Source: Halobacillus litoralis
Lineage (GTDB): Bacteria; Bacillota; Bacilli; Bacillales; Halobacillaceae
Length of the DNA stretch: 64,000 nt
Direction: 5' to 3'
NCBI RefSeq assembly: GCF_004101865.1
Contig: NZ_CP026118.1
Location: 2,497,001-2,561,000 of the forward strand
Positions 9,080 to 19,707 of the stretch are shown in pieces. The notes below the pieces were generated by a model that saw only the letters and a program-made list of their open reading frames with translations, was not told the origin of the DNA and searched no databases. Both the position numbers and the translations under genes were made by a program. Position 1 is the stretch's first letter; every line of letters begins with the position of its first letter.

Positions 9080-10384
9080 ATGAAGCTGGAACTGGCAAAT
9101 AAACAAACAACAGGGTTGGTCATGACGACAGAAATGCGTCAAGCGATTACAATGCTTCAATTTAACGCCACTGAATTGTGGGAGCATGTGCGAAAGGAAA
9201 TAGAGGAGAATCCAATTTTGAGCATCGAGGCTTCTCCCTCTTATGGCTCTACCTTTCATCAAAAAGAGTTTGCCTATCATGATCCTATTGAGCAAATCGC
9301 CCAACAGAGATGCGATTGGAGAGAAGACCTGATTGAGCAAGCGGGTTGGCTTCAAGAAAATGAATCTATGAAACATATTGTTATTTACTTGGTTGGAAAC
9401 TTAGATGAGAACGGTTTTTTAACCATGGTTGCAGAGGAAATCACGGAGGAACTGGGAATGGAAGTTGAAATGGTTGAAGAAGCACGTCATCTTCTTATCA
9501 ACTTTGATCCTTACGGAGTCGGTTGTTACAACTTTCAAGAGTATCTTCTGCTGCAAATAGAAAAAAAGTACCCAGACTCAGCCTTCTTGTATGCGTTGGT
9601 CAAGGATCATCTGAACCTTTTAGGAGAGCAGGAGTTGCGTCCCATAGCTGAAAAAACAGGAGTAAGTGAAAGGCAAGTAGGAGAAGCCCTCCAATTGATC
9701 AAGACTCTTCAGCCACGGCCGGTTATTGAACGGGCGACGTCCGCATCTACACCTTCTCTTCCAGACTTAATACTTGAAAAAGAACCAAGTGGATTCCTAC
9801 TGAGAGATCCATACTCCATCACAAAGCAGATCCGGTGGGACGAGAAGTTGTTGGGCATGTACCAAAAATCACACGATGCTTATGATTATCTCGATGATTG
9901 TTATAAACGGGCACGTTGGCTGATGCAGAGCATTGACCAAAGAAGAGAAACCATCATGCGTGTCGCTGAAGTGATCATAAAACATCAAAAAGCTTTTTTT
10001 GAAGGAGGGTCGCTAAAACCCCTCACTTTAAAGAAGGTTGCTGACACATTGGATCTCCATGAATCGACAGTCAGCCGAGCGGTATCGTGTAAAGTGATCA
10101 GGACTCCGGATGGAAACCACGAACTGAAAAGCTTCTTTCTTACAGGCTACCAATCAAAGCATGGAGAAGAAGTTTCTTCGCAGCAAGTAAAACAACTCCT
10201 TCAACAACTGATCAACGGGGAAGAACCAACCCGCCCCCTCTCTGATCAAAAGCTTGCAAATGAATTAAGCCTCCAGCATGATCTCAGAGTCTCGAGAAGA
10301 ACTGTGGCCAAATACAGAGAAGCATTGCAGATACCTTCTTCCTCAAAGAGAAAAGTGAGCGTCGGTGCACCTCTTCCTTCCTAG
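9080..10384 (+). CDS. rpoN: RNA polymerase sigma-54 factor
   Basis: 434 residues (called SigL in Bacillus). It directs transcription from -24/-12 promoters with enhancer-binding activators, in Bacilli mainly for amino-acid, acetoin and levan utilisation. The ATG at 9080 follows AGAGGTG with correct spacing; an in-frame ATG at 9050 lies upstream inside the cre box and is unlikely. Region I is the Gln-rich activator-interaction stretch (TTEMRQAITMLQFNATELWEHV), the core-binding domain lies at about 70-240, the helix-turn-helix includes LDLHESTVSRAV, and the RpoN box is present as SRRTVAKYREAL near the end. It is transcribed alone, and no enhancer-binding protein lies beside it. Confidence 0.96.
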   Translation: MKLELANKQTTGLVMTTEMRQAITMLQFNATELWEHVRKEIEENPILSIEASPSYGSTFHQKEFAYHDPIEQIAQQRCDWREDLIEQAGWLQENESMKHIVIYLVGNLDENGFLTMVAEEITEELGMEVEMVEEARHLLINFDPYGVGCYNFQEYLLLQIEKKYPDSAFLYALVKDHLNLLGEQELRPIAEKTGVSERQVGEALQLIKTLQPRPVIERATSASTPSLPDLILEKEPSGFLLRDPYSITKQIRWDEKLLGMYQKSHDAYDYLDDCYKRARWLMQSIDQRRETIMRVAEVIIKHQKAFFEGGSLKPLTLKKVADTLDLHESTVSRAVSCKVIRTPDGNHELKSFFLTGYQSKHGEEVSSQQVKQLLQQLINGEEPTRPLSDQKLANELSLQHDLRVSRRTVAKYREALQIPSSSKRKVSVGAPLPS

Positions 10385-10475
10385 TGTCTATGTGCTGATT
10401 CCTTATATCGATAGATTAAACCTCATAAAAAAAGGGGATAGACATGTAGACGAAGGTTGAGGAGGTAATCCAGCG

Positions 10476-11300
10476 ATGAAGAAAATTGTGAGCAGTATCA
10501 AAGAGCTGGTCGCAGAATTCCAAAAAGACAATGTACCATTACTTGGCGCTGCGCAGGCTTATTATTATTTGCTATCAATCGTGCCGATGTTGATTTTGCT
10601 ATTATCCATTCTCCCATATTTGAACATTGATGCTGAGACAGCTATTCAAGCGATGGGCAATGTGATCCCTAGTGATACCGCAGAAGTTTTCCGGGAGAAT
10701 ATCGTCGGAGTAGTTGAACAACCGAATGGCGGATTATTGACCCTGGGTATTTTGGGGACATTATGGTCTGCTTCCAATGGAATCAACGCCTTCATTCAGT
10801 CAGCTAATGAAGCTTACAATGTGGAAGAAACACGCTCATTCATCAAAGTGCGTCTGCTTTCCATCGTATTAACCCTTGGGATGATCATCGCCATCGTTGT
10901 ATCCCTCGTCTTGCCAGTGTTTGGTCAAGTGCTGATCGATATGATCAATTTACCAGAACAGACAGCGATTTTATTTCAAATCCTGCGGTGGGCTATCAGT
11001 GTGGCAGTGATCGGTCTCGTCTTAATGGCTCTGTATCACTTTGCCCCTAATAAAAATATACCCTTCAAGCACATCCTGCCCGGAGCAATCATTACAGCCG
11101 TGCTTTGGCAGCTGATTTCTTTAGCCTTTTCTTTCTATGTAAGTAACTTCGGTAGTTACTCCGCTACTTACGGAAGTCTTGGTGGTGTCATTATCCTGAT
11201 GCTATGGTTCTTTTTAACTGGCATTATTCTTATGGTAGGTGCCGAAATCAATGTCATCTATCACCGCCGTCACGCCAACGAAAAAACAAAGGCAGCCTAA
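10476..11300 (+). CDS. YihY/UPF0761 family inner-membrane protein
   Basis: 274 residues preceded by GAGGAGG. It shows about six hydrophobic segments, with the family signatures DNVPLLGAAQAYYYLLSIVPML near the N-terminus and YSATYGSLGGVIILMLWFF near the C-terminus. Formerly annotated as ribonuclease BN, this family is not a nuclease; YihY/YfkH proteins are multi-spanning membrane proteins of uncertain, possibly transport-related, role. The tail KKTKAA is cytoplasmic and basic. No functional inference comes from the neighbours. Confidence 0.88.
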   Translation: MKKIVSSIKELVAEFQKDNVPLLGAAQAYYYLLSIVPMLILLLSILPYLNIDAETAIQAMGNVIPSDTAEVFRENIVGVVEQPNGGLLTLGILGTLWSASNGINAFIQSANEAYNVEETRSFIKVRLLSIVLTLGMIIAIVVSLVLPVFGQVLIDMINLPEQTAILFQILRWAISVAVIGLVLMALYHFAPNKNIPFKHILPGAIITAVLWQLISLAFSFYVSNFGSYSATYGSLGGVIILMLWFFLTGIILMVGAEINVIYHRRHANEKTKAA

Positions 11301-11523
11301 CCCCTTCTCTCGCGGGCTCGCTCTATCCTGACGACCTTTGTGATATGTGATTCTCTTGTAATCACTTGAGGGAGAACCTGCCCTTTATGAGGTGGATAAA
11401 CCATACTCTAGCGCTCGGGTAATAGCATTTTCCGCATAAAACCCATATGATGGTTTTGAGCATCACCGCTTACCAAAGCCTCGAAACTGAGTGTTATGGA
11501 AAAGGGAGCGGTTATGGGATAAG

Positions 11524-11804
11524 AAGAGGCTGGGACAAAACACTAACTGCCACTGGAAAAGACGAACATTAGGATAGATGGATCAAATGGAGCGTAGGCA
11601 ACATACGAAGACTCCTGCGGGAACAGCACGAGGCGAAGACCCCGGAGGAAAGCGGTCTTTGCTTTCTGAGGAGGCTGAGGCCGTCCCCGCGGAAAGCGAA
11701 GTATGTTGCCGGAGCGGCAAATGCATGAATGGATTCATAAGGAAAACCCGAACGAATTTCGTTCGGGTTTTCTAGCGAAAAAATTCTATTTGTCCCACCC
11801 TCTT
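11524..11804. repeat. Dispersed structured repeat element (MITE-like) with terminal inverted repeats
   Basis: The element is bounded by AAGAGGCTGGGACAAA (11524-11539) and its near-perfect inverse TTTGTCCCACCCTCTT (11789-11804; 15 of 16 pair). Inside is a Bacillaceae-wide repeat core (ACTCCTGCGGGAACAGC ... GGAGGCTGAGGCCGT ... CGCGGAAAGCG) flanked by arms GGCAACATAC (11597-11606) and GTATGTTGCC (11701-11710), then a terminator-like hairpin AAAACCCGAACGAA / TTCGTTCGGGTTTT (11743-11771). The 65-codon frame across it is a repeat artefact. The whole gap 11301-11858 contains no credible gene; 11301-11523 shows nothing else I recognise. Confidence 0.75.
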
Positions 11805-11858
11805 TTAAATTCTAATAGTAAAGTAAGGTTTATTAATACTTCGAGAATCCGATCAGGC

Positions 11859-12917
11859 TTATAAGGAAAGATTATGAGTTTCCAATAAATCTGTCAGTGT
11901 CGGACGTTCATGACCATCTCTTCCTATAATAGGCGTGGCTTTGACCAGGGACTCCAGAACGGCCTCTTCAGCAGCTTCTCCGACAGCTCGAAACGCTTGA
12001 TCCATGTCTTCTTCGTGGATCATTCTTAGTGTTAATGGTGTATCAGACTTTTCATGAGGAATTTCATTGGCGGTCGAAAAGCCGATGACAACTTCCCCAC
12101 TTCCGTTTCCTATGATGGACCCGGTTCGGGAAAGTCCAGTGACCGAGCGCTTGAGGATACGGTTCAGCTGACGTTCTGAAACGGGGAGGTCAGTGGCTAT
12201 GATCACCATTACAGACCCACGGTCCTTTTCATCTTCTTTTGATAGGATCTTTTCTTTCAGTTGTTGACCAAACGGATTGCCATCAATCAACAAGTCACTT
12301 AACTTCCCGAAGTTCGTAAGGGTAAGGACCCCGACCGTAAATTCTCCGGCAGCTAATTCGACGATACGTGAAGCAGATCCAATTCCGCCTTTCATAGAAT
12401 AGCAGAGCATACCTGTCCCCGCTCCTACACAGCCCTCCTCAAAATCTACATCAGCATTGTCCAGAGCTTCGGTAATATGCTCTTTTTGTACGGAGCGTTC
12501 CCTAATATCATTGAGCCACATATCATTGCATTCACCGATGACAGGATTGACTGTTCCTGTTTCCCTGCCAATTTCAGGGTTATTTTTCAAAGTATAATCA
12601 ACAACGGCATCAAAGGCTGCTCCTACTCCGAAAGTATTTGTCAAAACAATCGGCGTTTCTAATGTGCCAAGCTCATTCAGTTGAATGGTTCCTGTCGTTT
12701 TTCCGAACCCATTGATGATATGGGAGGAGGCGATTAATTTTTCTCTGAAAAGATTCCTCCCATGAGGAAGGATGGCGGTCACACCTGTTTGTTGGCTTCC
12801 TTCACTTAATGTGTGATGTCCGACTTTCACTCCTTGTACGTCTGTTAGGGTATTGTTTTTTCCTGGGGGCATGAATCCGATAGTCACACCATGGTCTCTG
12901 ATCGATTTGTTCATCAT
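11859..12917 (-). CDS. P1 family peptidase (DmpA/S58-type aminopeptidase)
   Basis: 352 residues, start preceded by AGGAGGAGG. The family is an Ntn-type fold made as a precursor that cleaves itself between Gly and Ser; the new N-terminal Ser is the nucleophile. Here the processing motif appears as DRGSVMVIIATDLPVSERQL at about residue 233. Other family blocks: LTDVQGVKVGHHT, GVTAILPHG, GIGSASRIV and a late GNGSGEVVIGFSTAN. Known activities are D- or beta-aminopeptidase and L-aminopeptidase; the substrate cannot be predicted. It is divergently placed from gltA with 377 bases between. Confidence 0.88.
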   Translation of the reverse strand: MMNKSIRDHGVTIGFMPPGKNNTLTDVQGVKVGHHTLSEGSQQTGVTAILPHGRNLFREKLIASSHIINGFGKTTGTIQLNELGTLETPIVLTNTFGVGAAFDAVVDYTLKNNPEIGRETGTVNPVIGECNDMWLNDIRERSVQKEHITEALDNADVDFEEGCVGAGTGMLCYSMKGGIGSASRIVELAAGEFTVGVLTLTNFGKLSDLLIDGNPFGQQLKEKILSKEDEKDRGSVMVIIATDLPVSERQLNRILKRSVTGLSRTGSIIGNGSGEVVIGFSTANEIPHEKSDTPLTLRMIHEEDMDQAFRAVGEAAEEAVLESLVKATPIIGRDGHERPTLTDLLETHNLSL

Positions 12918-13211
12918 ATGTTTTTCCTCCTCCTGGTGGATGTATTCTCAACTTGATTGTCAAACTCCTCCTTCCATTAAGAAATGCATGTTCATACAAC
13001 CCGATCATTTTATATGCAGAAATTTCAAATTAATGGAACAAATGTGGGGGATAATGAAAGAATTGAAAAAAATTTGCTGAATTTCAGAATTTTCATGGTT
13101 GCGCTTACATCGTTTGAATGAATGGATTTGTGAGTTCTGATAATTGTTTCATTTCTGTGAAAATTCAATTGTCAGCTGGTATGAAGGCGTGAATCCTGCC
13201 ATTTTTCATGC

Positions 13212-13217
13212 TATACT
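13212..13217 (+). promoter_or_regulatory. Likely -10 of the gltA promoter in the 12918-13294 divergent gap
   Basis: TATACT sits 77 bases before the gltA start. The corresponding -35 position (GTGAAT, 17-bp spacing) is poor, which would fit dependence on an activator such as GltC in Bacillus; no gltC gene is adjacent here. The rest of the 377-base gap is AT-rich and shows no gene. Confidence 0.45.
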
Positions 13218-13294
13218 AGTAAGAAAATAAAAAGACAGAATTTTTTAATTTTTGCCTGTAACCTACAAGAATAAGTCCGCTAGGGGGAATGAAT

Positions 13295-16200
13295 ATGCAA
13301 AAACACGGATATCCTGTTCCGCAAGGTTTATATCATCCGGAGAATGAGCATGAGGCTTGTGGAATCGGAGTGATTGCCAATATTGATGGAACAAAGAGCC
13401 ATAGTATTGTTGAAAATGCCATCACCATACTCTGTAATTTAGAGCACCGGGGTGGACAATCTGCTGACGTAAATACAGGGGATGGGGCTGGAATATTAAC
13501 TCAGATCCCTCATAACTTTTTTGAAAACCAATGTGAAAAAGAAGATATATACCTTCCTGAGGCTGGTGGTTATGGCATCGGGATGATTTTCTTACCGGAA
13601 GATCATGACACCAGAATGGAATGTAAGAGAATCTTCGAACGTCTTGTTGAAGAGGAAGGGCAGAAATTCCTTGGGTGGCGGACGGTACCTGTCAATGATT
13701 CGTTCGTCGGTAAAGATGCGAAAAAGACGAAACCATTTATCCGCCAGGCGTTCGTAGCACCTTCTGAAAATATAAAGAACCAAATGGATTTGGAACGTCG
13801 TTTATATATCATACGTAAACGTGCAGAAATCGAGATTGCCGCAATGGATGGATATGATGACTTTTATATCAGTAGTCTTTCAACGAACACGATTGTTTAC
13901 AAAGGAATGTTGATTCCGGAACAATTGGATTCGTTTTACATTGACCTGAACCATCCGGATTTCAAAACGGCCCTCGCTTTAGTGCATTCCCGTTTTAGTA
14001 CAAACACCTTCCCGAGTTGGAAACGTTCACACCCGAATCGAATGACAATCCATAATGGGGAATTCAATACGTTGAGAGGTAATGTCAACTGGATGAGAGC
14101 CAGACAACAGCTCTGTAACTCCGAGTACTTCAGTGAAGAAGATTTGGAGAAGATTTTGCCGGTCATTGATTCTCAAGGCAGTGACTCCTCCATGTTTGAC
14201 AACGCGTTTGAGTTCTTATATTTGTCAGGGCGTTCATTAGCACATACAGCGATGATGATGGTCCCTGAACCATGGTCGAACGATGATACGATTCAGGAAG
14301 ACAAGAAGAGTTTTTACGAATATCACAGCTGCTTAATGGAACCTTGGGATGGTCCGGCTGCGCTTGCTTATACAAATGGAAAACAGATTGGTGCCTGCCT
14401 TGACCGTAATGGTCTGCGTCCAGCTCGCTATTATGTGACAAAAGGCGGGATGATTGTCCTCGGTTCAGAAGTGGGAGCCCTGGATATATTCGCTGATGAT
14501 ATTTTGTACAAGGATCGTTTGCATCCGGGCAAAATGCTGCTGGTGGATCTTGAAGAAGGAAAAATCATTCCTGATGAAGAGATCAAACTGCAGACAGCTC
14601 GTGAACATCCATATAAGGAATGGATTGAAAAGAATAAATTCGACTTGGAAGACCTTCCGGAGCCGATTTCTGAGCATCCTCCGGTAGAAGGACTCATCCA
14701 GCAGCAATTGGCTTTCGGCTACACCACAGAAGAATTGAACAAAATTCTTATGCCTATGGTGACTGATAAAAAGGACCCTGTAGGTTCCATGGGTTACGAC
14801 TCCCCGTTAGCGGTCTTGTCGAAGAAGCCACAATTGCTTTACAGCTACTTCAAGCAATTGTTCGCCCAAGTGACCAATCCGCCGATCGACGCCATTCGGG
14901 AGAAGTTGATTACAATGGTGGAAACGACGATCGGTGCAGAAGGCAATCTTGTCGATCCTCAGCCGGAGAGCTGTCGTCAAATCCGTATCAAGTCTCCTGT
15001 ACTGACGAATCGTCAGCTTGAACAATTGCGCCAGCAGAATGTGGAAGGTTTCAAAGCGCAGACATTGTCCATATTGTTTGAAGCGAAAGCAAACAAGCTG
15101 AAACCTGCTATCGATCGTGTGTTCGAACAAGCCGATCAAGCGATTGAGGATGGGACGACCTTGCTCGTGCTTTCTGACCGTGGAGTCGGTAGAGATTATA
15201 CGGCTATCCCTTCATTACTTGCCGTATCAGGGCTCCACCATCATTTGATTCGAAAAGGAACACGGACGAAAGTCAGTATTCTTATTGAATCAGGAGAGGC
15301 GCGTGAAGTTCATCATTTTGCAACCCTTCTGGGCTATGGAGCAGAGGGAATCAATCCTTATCTCGCTTATGAGTCGTTAAAAGACTTGGATGAGCGTGGA
15401 CTGATAGAAGTCGATTCTCATGAACAAGCCGTAGAGACCTATGTGAAATCTGCTACAGATGGAATCATCAAAGTGCTGTCAAAAATGGGAATCTCGACGA
15501 TTCAGAGTTACCGGGGAGCTCAGATTTTCGAAGCCGTCGGTATCCATAAAGATGTCATCGACCTTTATTTCACTCGAACGGCTTCACGTCTCGGTGGTAT
15601 CGGATTAGATATTATAGAAAAAGAGGCATTGATGCGTCATGAAACTGCGTTCGATGAGCAGCGCGGTTCACAAAATACACTCGAAGCAGGGGACGATTTC
15701 CAATATCGTGAAAACGGGGAGGATCACCAATACAACCCGCAGACGATTGCAACATTACAACACGCCTGCCGTGCGAATGACTATGATTTATTCAAGCAGT
15801 ATTCACAGATGCTGACAGATGAAAAGAATAACCTGCAATCCCTTCGAGGGCTTTTATCATTCAAGAAGCGGCCTTCGATTCCAGTGGAAGAAGTGGAATC
15901 GGTGGAAGATATTTGTAAGAGGTTCAAAACAGGAGCCATGTCTTATGGATCTATCAGTGAAGAAGCCCATGAGGCCCTGGCCGTCGCCATGAACAGACTT
16001 GGCGGTCGAAGCAACTCCGGGGAAGGCGGGGAGAACCCGAGCCGCTTCACTCCTGAGGAAAACGGTGATATGAAGCGCAGTGCAATTAAACAGGTTGCGT
16101 CAGGGCGTTTCGGCGTAAATAGTCATTATTTAGTGAATGCAGACGAAATTCAAATTAAAGTCGCTCAAGGTGCGAAGCCTGGAGAAGGCGGACACTTGCC

Positions 16201-17875
16201 CGGCAAGAAAGTATATCCATGGATTGCTGAAGTGCGTGGTTCTACTCCTGGTGTTGAATTGATTTCGCCGCCACCACACCACGATATTTATTCAATCGAA
16301 GACTTGGCAGAACTTATTTATAACTTGAAAAATGCTAATCCAAAAGCCCGGGTCAGTGTGAAACTCGTTTCAGCTGTCGGTGTTGGAACAATTGCAGCCG
16401 GTGTTGCGAAAGGACGTGCAGATCTCGTCCTTATCAGTGGATATGATGGAGGAACTGGAGCTGCACCAAGAACGAGTATCAAACATACCGGTCTGCCATG
16501 GGAAATCGGATTGGCAGAAACCCACCAGACGCTCGTCCTCGACCGTTTGCGTGACCGTATCGTTGTAGAAACAGACGGAAAAATGATGACAGGGCGTGAC
16601 GTCGTGGTTGCATCATTGCTGGGAGCCGAAGAGTATGGCTTTTCCACGGCACCGCTTGTCGTCCTTGGGTGTGTCATGATGCGTGTCTGTCACTTGAACA
16701 CATGCCCGGTCGGTGTTGCGACTCAGGATCCCGAATTGCGTAAGAAGTTCACTGGGGAAGCCGATCACCTGGAAAATTTCATGCGTTTTATCGCTCAAGA
16801 AGCACGTGAATTGATGGCAGAGCTTGGCTTCCGCTCTATCAATGAAATGATTGGACGGACGGATGTATTAGAAACAAACCAAGCCGTCGATCACTGGAAA
16901 GCCAAAGGCGTCGACCTATCCGCACTTCTTTACCAGCCGGATGTACCTGATAACTACGGGCGTTTTGCCACAATTAAGCAGGACCATGGTCTGGATAAGA
17001 CGTTGGATGTAGAAGAATTGATCCCATTGTGCAAGAAAGCTATTGAAAATGGGGAACCGATTGAAAGCACAGGTTCAATCCGTAACATCCACCGGGTGAC
17101 CGGAACGATTCTCGGCAGTGAAATCACCCGCCGATACGGAGCTGAAGGGCTTCCAGAAGATACAGTGAAACTGACATTTAAAGGTTCAGCTGGTCAAAGT
17201 TTCGGTGCTTTCATACCCAAAGGGGTGTCCTTGAGACTTGTGGGAGATGCGAATGATTATGTCGGTAAAGGATTATCAGGTGGTAAAGTCATCGTCCATC
17301 CTTCACCTAAGTCAACCTTTGCGCCCGAAGAGAATACCATTATCGGTAACGTTGCTTTCTACGGAGCATCTGACGGAGAAGCTTATATCAATGGCCTGGC
17401 TGGTGAACGTTTCTGTGTAAGGAATAGTGGAGCAGAAGTGGTCGTCGAAGGTGTCGGTGATCATGGATGTGAATATATGACAGGTGGTAGAGTAGTCGTT
17501 CTTGGTGGAACTGGTCGTAACTTCGCAGCGGGTATGTCCGGAGGCATCGCTTATGTCCTTGACGAGACGGAAAGGCCATTTGAAACGAAATGTAACAAAG
17601 AGCTTGTTCATCTTCATCAATTAGAAGATGATCAGGAAATCGAAAAGCTATATAACATGATCAAAAAGCATGTCGCTTATACGAAAAGCGTGCTGGGCGA
17701 GCGGATTTTAGCGGACTGGGAGACTTATGTTTCTAAGTTTGTCAAAGTGATCCCTAGAGATTACTTGGCGATGGAGGAACGCATCCAAAGGTTGAAAGAT
17801 GATGGTTTAGAGAAGTTCGATGCGGAAATGACCGCATTTGATGAACGTAACAAACCGGTAGCAACAGTTAAATAA
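13295..17875 (+). CDS. gltA: Glutamate synthase (NADPH) large subunit
   Basis: Converts glutamine plus 2-oxoglutarate to two glutamates, with GltD supplying electrons from NADPH; 1526 residues, as expected (gltB in enteric nomenclature). The ATG at 13295 is seven bases after AGGGGG; an ATG six bases earlier touches that site. With this start the amidotransferase nucleophile is Cys22 in EHEACGIGV, preceded by a short propeptide. The Ntn-type glutaminase domain spans about 22-430, the central domain follows, then the FMN/Fe-S synthase domain with [39 protein letters not shown] and the 3Fe-4S cysteines in [15 protein letters not shown], and the C-terminal GXGXG-type beta-helix at about 1270-1490. 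gltD follows by 19 bases. Confidence 0.98.
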   Translation: MQKHGYPVPQGLYHPENEHEACGIGVIANIDGTKSHSIVENAITILCNLEHRGGQSADVNTGDGAGILTQIPHNFFENQCEKEDIYLPEAGGYGIGMIFLPEDHDTRMECKRIFERLVEEEGQKFLGWRTVPVNDSFVGKDAKKTKPFIRQAFVAPSENIKNQMDLERRLYIIRKRAEIEIAAMDGYDDFYISSLSTNTIVYKGMLIPEQLDSFYIDLNHPDFKTALALVHSRFSTNTFPSWKRSHPNRMTIHNGEFNTLRGNVNWMRARQQLCNSEYFSEEDLEKILPVIDSQGSDSSMFDNAFEFLYLSGRSLAHTAMMMVPEPWSNDDTIQEDKKSFYEYHSCLMEPWDGPAALAYTNGKQIGACLDRNGLRPARYYVTKGGMIVLGSEVGALDIFADDILYKDRLHPGKMLLVDLEEGKIIPDEEIKLQTAREHPYKEWIEKNKFDLEDLPEPISEHPPVEGLIQQQLAFGYTTEELNKILMPMVTDKKDPVGSMGYDSPLAVLSKKPQLLYSYFKQLFAQVTNPPIDAIREKLITMVETTIGAEGNLVDPQPESCRQIRIKSPVLTNRQLEQLRQQNVEGFKAQTLSILFEAKANKLKPAIDRVFEQADQAIEDGTTLLVLSDRGVGRDYTAIPSLLAVSGLHHHLIRKGTRTKVSILIESGEAREVHHFATLLGYGAEGINPYLAYESLKDLDERGLIEVDSHEQAVETYVKSATDGIIKVLSKMGISTIQSYRGAQIFEAVGIHKDVIDLYFTRTASRLGGIGLDIIEKEALMRHETAFDEQRGSQNTLEAGDDFQYRENGEDHQYNPQTIATLQHACRANDYDLFKQYSQMLTDEKNNLQSLRGLLSFKKRPSIPVEEVESVEDICKRFKTGAMSYGSISEEAHEALAVAMNRLGGRSNSGEGGENPSRFTPEENGDMKRSAIKQVASGRFGVNSHYLVNADEIQIKVAQGAKPGEGGHLPGKKVYPWIAEVRGSTPGVELISPPPHHDIYSIEDLAELIYNLKNANPKARVSVKLVSAVGVGTIAAGVAKGRADLVLISGYDGGTGAAPRTSIKHTGLPWEIGLAETHQTLVLDRLRDRIVVETDGKMMTGRDVVVASLLGAEEYGFSTAPLVVLGCVMMRVCHLNTCPVGVATQDPELRKKFTGEADHLENFMRFIAQEARELMAELGFRSINEMIGRTDVLETNQAVDHWKAKGVDLSALLYQPDVPDNYGRFATIKQDHGLDKTLDVEELIPLCKKAIENGEPIESTGSIRNIHRVTGTILGSEITRRYGAEGLPEDTVKLTFKGSAGQSFGAFIPKGVSLRLVGDANDYVGKGLSGGKVIVHPSPKSTFAPEENTIIGNVAFYGASDGEAYINGLAGERFCVRNSGAEVVVEGVGDHGCEYMTGGRVVVLGGTGRNFAAGMSGGIAYVLDETERPFETKCNKELVHLHQLEDDQEIEKLYNMIKKHVAYTKSVLGERILADWETYVSKFVKVIPRDYLAMEERIQRLKDDGLEKFDAEMTAFDERNKPVATVK

Positions 17876-17894
17876 TGAAGAAGGGGGAGATCTG

Positions 17895-19382
17895 ATGGGA
17901 AAGTCTACTGGATTCATGGAGTATGAGCGTCAATCTATACCTGAACGCGATCCTGCAACACGAACAAAAGATTGGGAAGATTACACGCTTCCCCTCTCAG
18001 AAGAAGAGGTCCAAAAGCAAGGAGCCCGCTGCATGGACTGCGGCGTTCCTACTTGCCATTCAGGAATGGAGGTCAATGGGATGACAACGGGGTGCCCCGT
18101 ATATCACCTTATTCCTGAATGGAACGATCTCGTTTACAGAGGTCAATGGAAGGAAGCTTTAGAAAAAGAACATGAGATGAATAACTTCCCGGAATTCACA
18201 GGTTTCGCCTGCCCTGCACCATGTGAAGGTGCATGTGTATTAGGCATCAATGAACCTCCTGTAGCGATCCGAAGCGTGGAGCGTTCGATTATTGAGAAAG
18301 GGTTCGACGAAGGCTGGGTCAAACCGGAACCCCCTGCCTACCGCACAGGAAGAAGCGTGGCTGTCGTAGGGTCTGGACCAGCTGGTCTGGCTGCAGCCGC
18401 CCAATTGAACAAAGCCGGTCACTGGGTTACCGTATATGAGCGCAACGACCGTGTTGGGGGTCTGTTGACTTACGGCATACCTGAAATGAAACTTCCTTAC
18501 AATATCGTGGAGCGACGGGTGAACATTTTGAAAGAAGAAGGCATCCGTTTCCTTACAAATACAGAAGTGGGGAGAGACTACCCTGTTTCTCGATTGAATG
18601 AAGAATATGATACGGTAATCCTTTGTGGCGGAGCAACCACGCCTCGTAATCTGGAAGTCCAGGGCCGCAATTTGAAGGGCATCCACTATGCGATGGATTT
18701 CCTCCATGCGAATACAAAGAGTCTTCTTGATTCAGGTCATGAAGATGACAACTATATCAGTGCTAAAGATAAGAACGTAATCGTTATCGGTGGTGGAGAC
18801 ACAGGTACAGACTGTATGTCCACATCCATGCGTCACGAATGTAAAAGCCTTGTTCAATTTGATATTTACGATAAAAAAGGGTCGACACGCGACAATGAAA
18901 CAAACCCATGGCCGCAATACCCGATTATCCATCGGATGGAGTACGGCCAGAAAGAAGCGGAAGCAAGGTTCGGTAAAGACCCTCGTGCCTACGCAGTCAT
19001 GACGAAAAAGTTCGTCGGTGACGAAAACAACCGTATCAAAGAAGTACACACGATTGATGTCGCACTTTCTTATGATGAAAAAGGCAACAAAGTCCGTACA
19101 GAAATCCCGGGTACGGAAAAGGTCTGGGAAGCAGATCTTGTTCTACTTGCAATTGGTTTCAGTGGACCTGAGCAAGACTTAATTGAAAAATTGGGTGTTG
19201 AAACGACTGTCCGTTCGAATATAGCTGCACAGTATGGAAAGTACACGACTAATGTCGAGGGCGTATTTGCAGCAGGAGATATGCGCCGCGGCCAAAGCTT
19301 GATCGTGTGGGCGATCAACGAAGGCCGTGAAGTTGCACGAGAATGTGATCGTTATATGATGGGCAGTACTCAGCTCCCGTAA
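17895..19382 (+). CDS. gltD: Glutamate synthase (NADPH) small subunit
   Basis: 495 residues. It oxidises NADPH and passes electrons through FAD and 4Fe-4S clusters to GltA. The N-terminal cysteine clusters CMDCGVPTCHSG, GCPVYHLIPEW and CPAPCEGACVLG are intact. The FAD-binding dinucleotide motif VVGSGPAGLAAAAQL lies at about 155 and the NADPH motif VIGGGDTGTDC at about 298; a second FAD contact reads GVFAAGDMRRGQSLIVWAI near the C-terminus. Start ATG follows AAGGGGGAG. Operon partner of gltA and ended by a strong terminator. Confidence 0.97.
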   Translation: MGKSTGFMEYERQSIPERDPATRTKDWEDYTLPLSEEEVQKQGARCMDCGVPTCHSGMEVNGMTTGCPVYHLIPEWNDLVYRGQWKEALEKEHEMNNFPEFTGFACPAPCEGACVLGINEPPVAIRSVERSIIEKGFDEGWVKPEPPAYRTGRSVAVVGSGPAGLAAAAQLNKAGHWVTVYERNDRVGGLLTYGIPEMKLPYNIVERRVNILKEEGIRFLTNTEVGRDYPVSRLNEEYDTVILCGGATTPRNLEVQGRNLKGIHYAMDFLHANTKSLLDSGHEDDNYISAKDKNVIVIGGGDTGTDCMSTSMRHECKSLVQFDIYDKKGSTRDNETNPWPQYPIIHRMEYGQKEAEARFGKDPRAYAVMTKKFVGDENNRIKEVHTIDVALSYDEKGNKVRTEIPGTEKVWEADLVLLAIGFSGPEQDLIEKLGVETTVRSNIAAQYGKYTTNVEGVFAAGDMRRGQSLIVWAINEGREVARECDRYMMGSTQLP

Positions 19383-19430
19383 ACTCAAATTGCTAAAATA
19401 GGGTGGAGTTTCAGCGCCTGCCTGATTAAT

Positions 19431-19469
19431 CGAGTGGAAAAATCTTCGCGATTTTCCACTCGGTTTTTT
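19431..19469 (+). terminator. Terminator of the gltAD operon
   Basis: CGAGTGGAAA... pairs with ...TTTCCACTCG (right arm 19450-19462) over a small loop and is followed by TTTTTT. The stem is about 13 bp with one bulged A. The gap 19383-19707 holds only this terminator and the katE promoter. Confidence 0.93.
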
Positions 19470-19619
19470 GTTTGGAATAAAAGAATTTATAATTTTGCTT
19501 CTGAAGTTCCTCTGCGTCTCTTGTGGAAAGAAATGTTCTGCCATTTTTCACTAAATATCGGGGGACATGGCACTTCCCCTTTTGTCCTTAAATTTTCTTC
19601 CGAATCCATCCTCTGAAGA

Positions 19620-19645
19620 GTTTATTTTGTCGAATGCCTGGGTAC
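19620..19645 (+). promoter_or_regulatory. Sigma-B-type promoter of katE
   Basis: GTTTAT (19620-19625), a 14-bp spacer and GGGTAC (19640-19645) match the general-stress consensus GTTTAA-N13-15-GGGTAT with one mismatch in each box. Transcription would start near 19652, giving a leader of about 55 bases before katE. katE is a known sigma-B gene in Bacillus subtilis, which supports the call. Confidence 0.75.
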
Positions 19646-19707
19646 ATAAATTGTAATGTTTATTTTTTACTTAATATTCTAAAGTTCAGATTCAGAGGAG
19701 GAGCTCA

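Noticed and set aside
11578-11775. 65-codon plus-strand frame rich in Arg/Glu
   Set aside because: It translates the repeat core; the same artefact protein appears wherever this repeat occurs.
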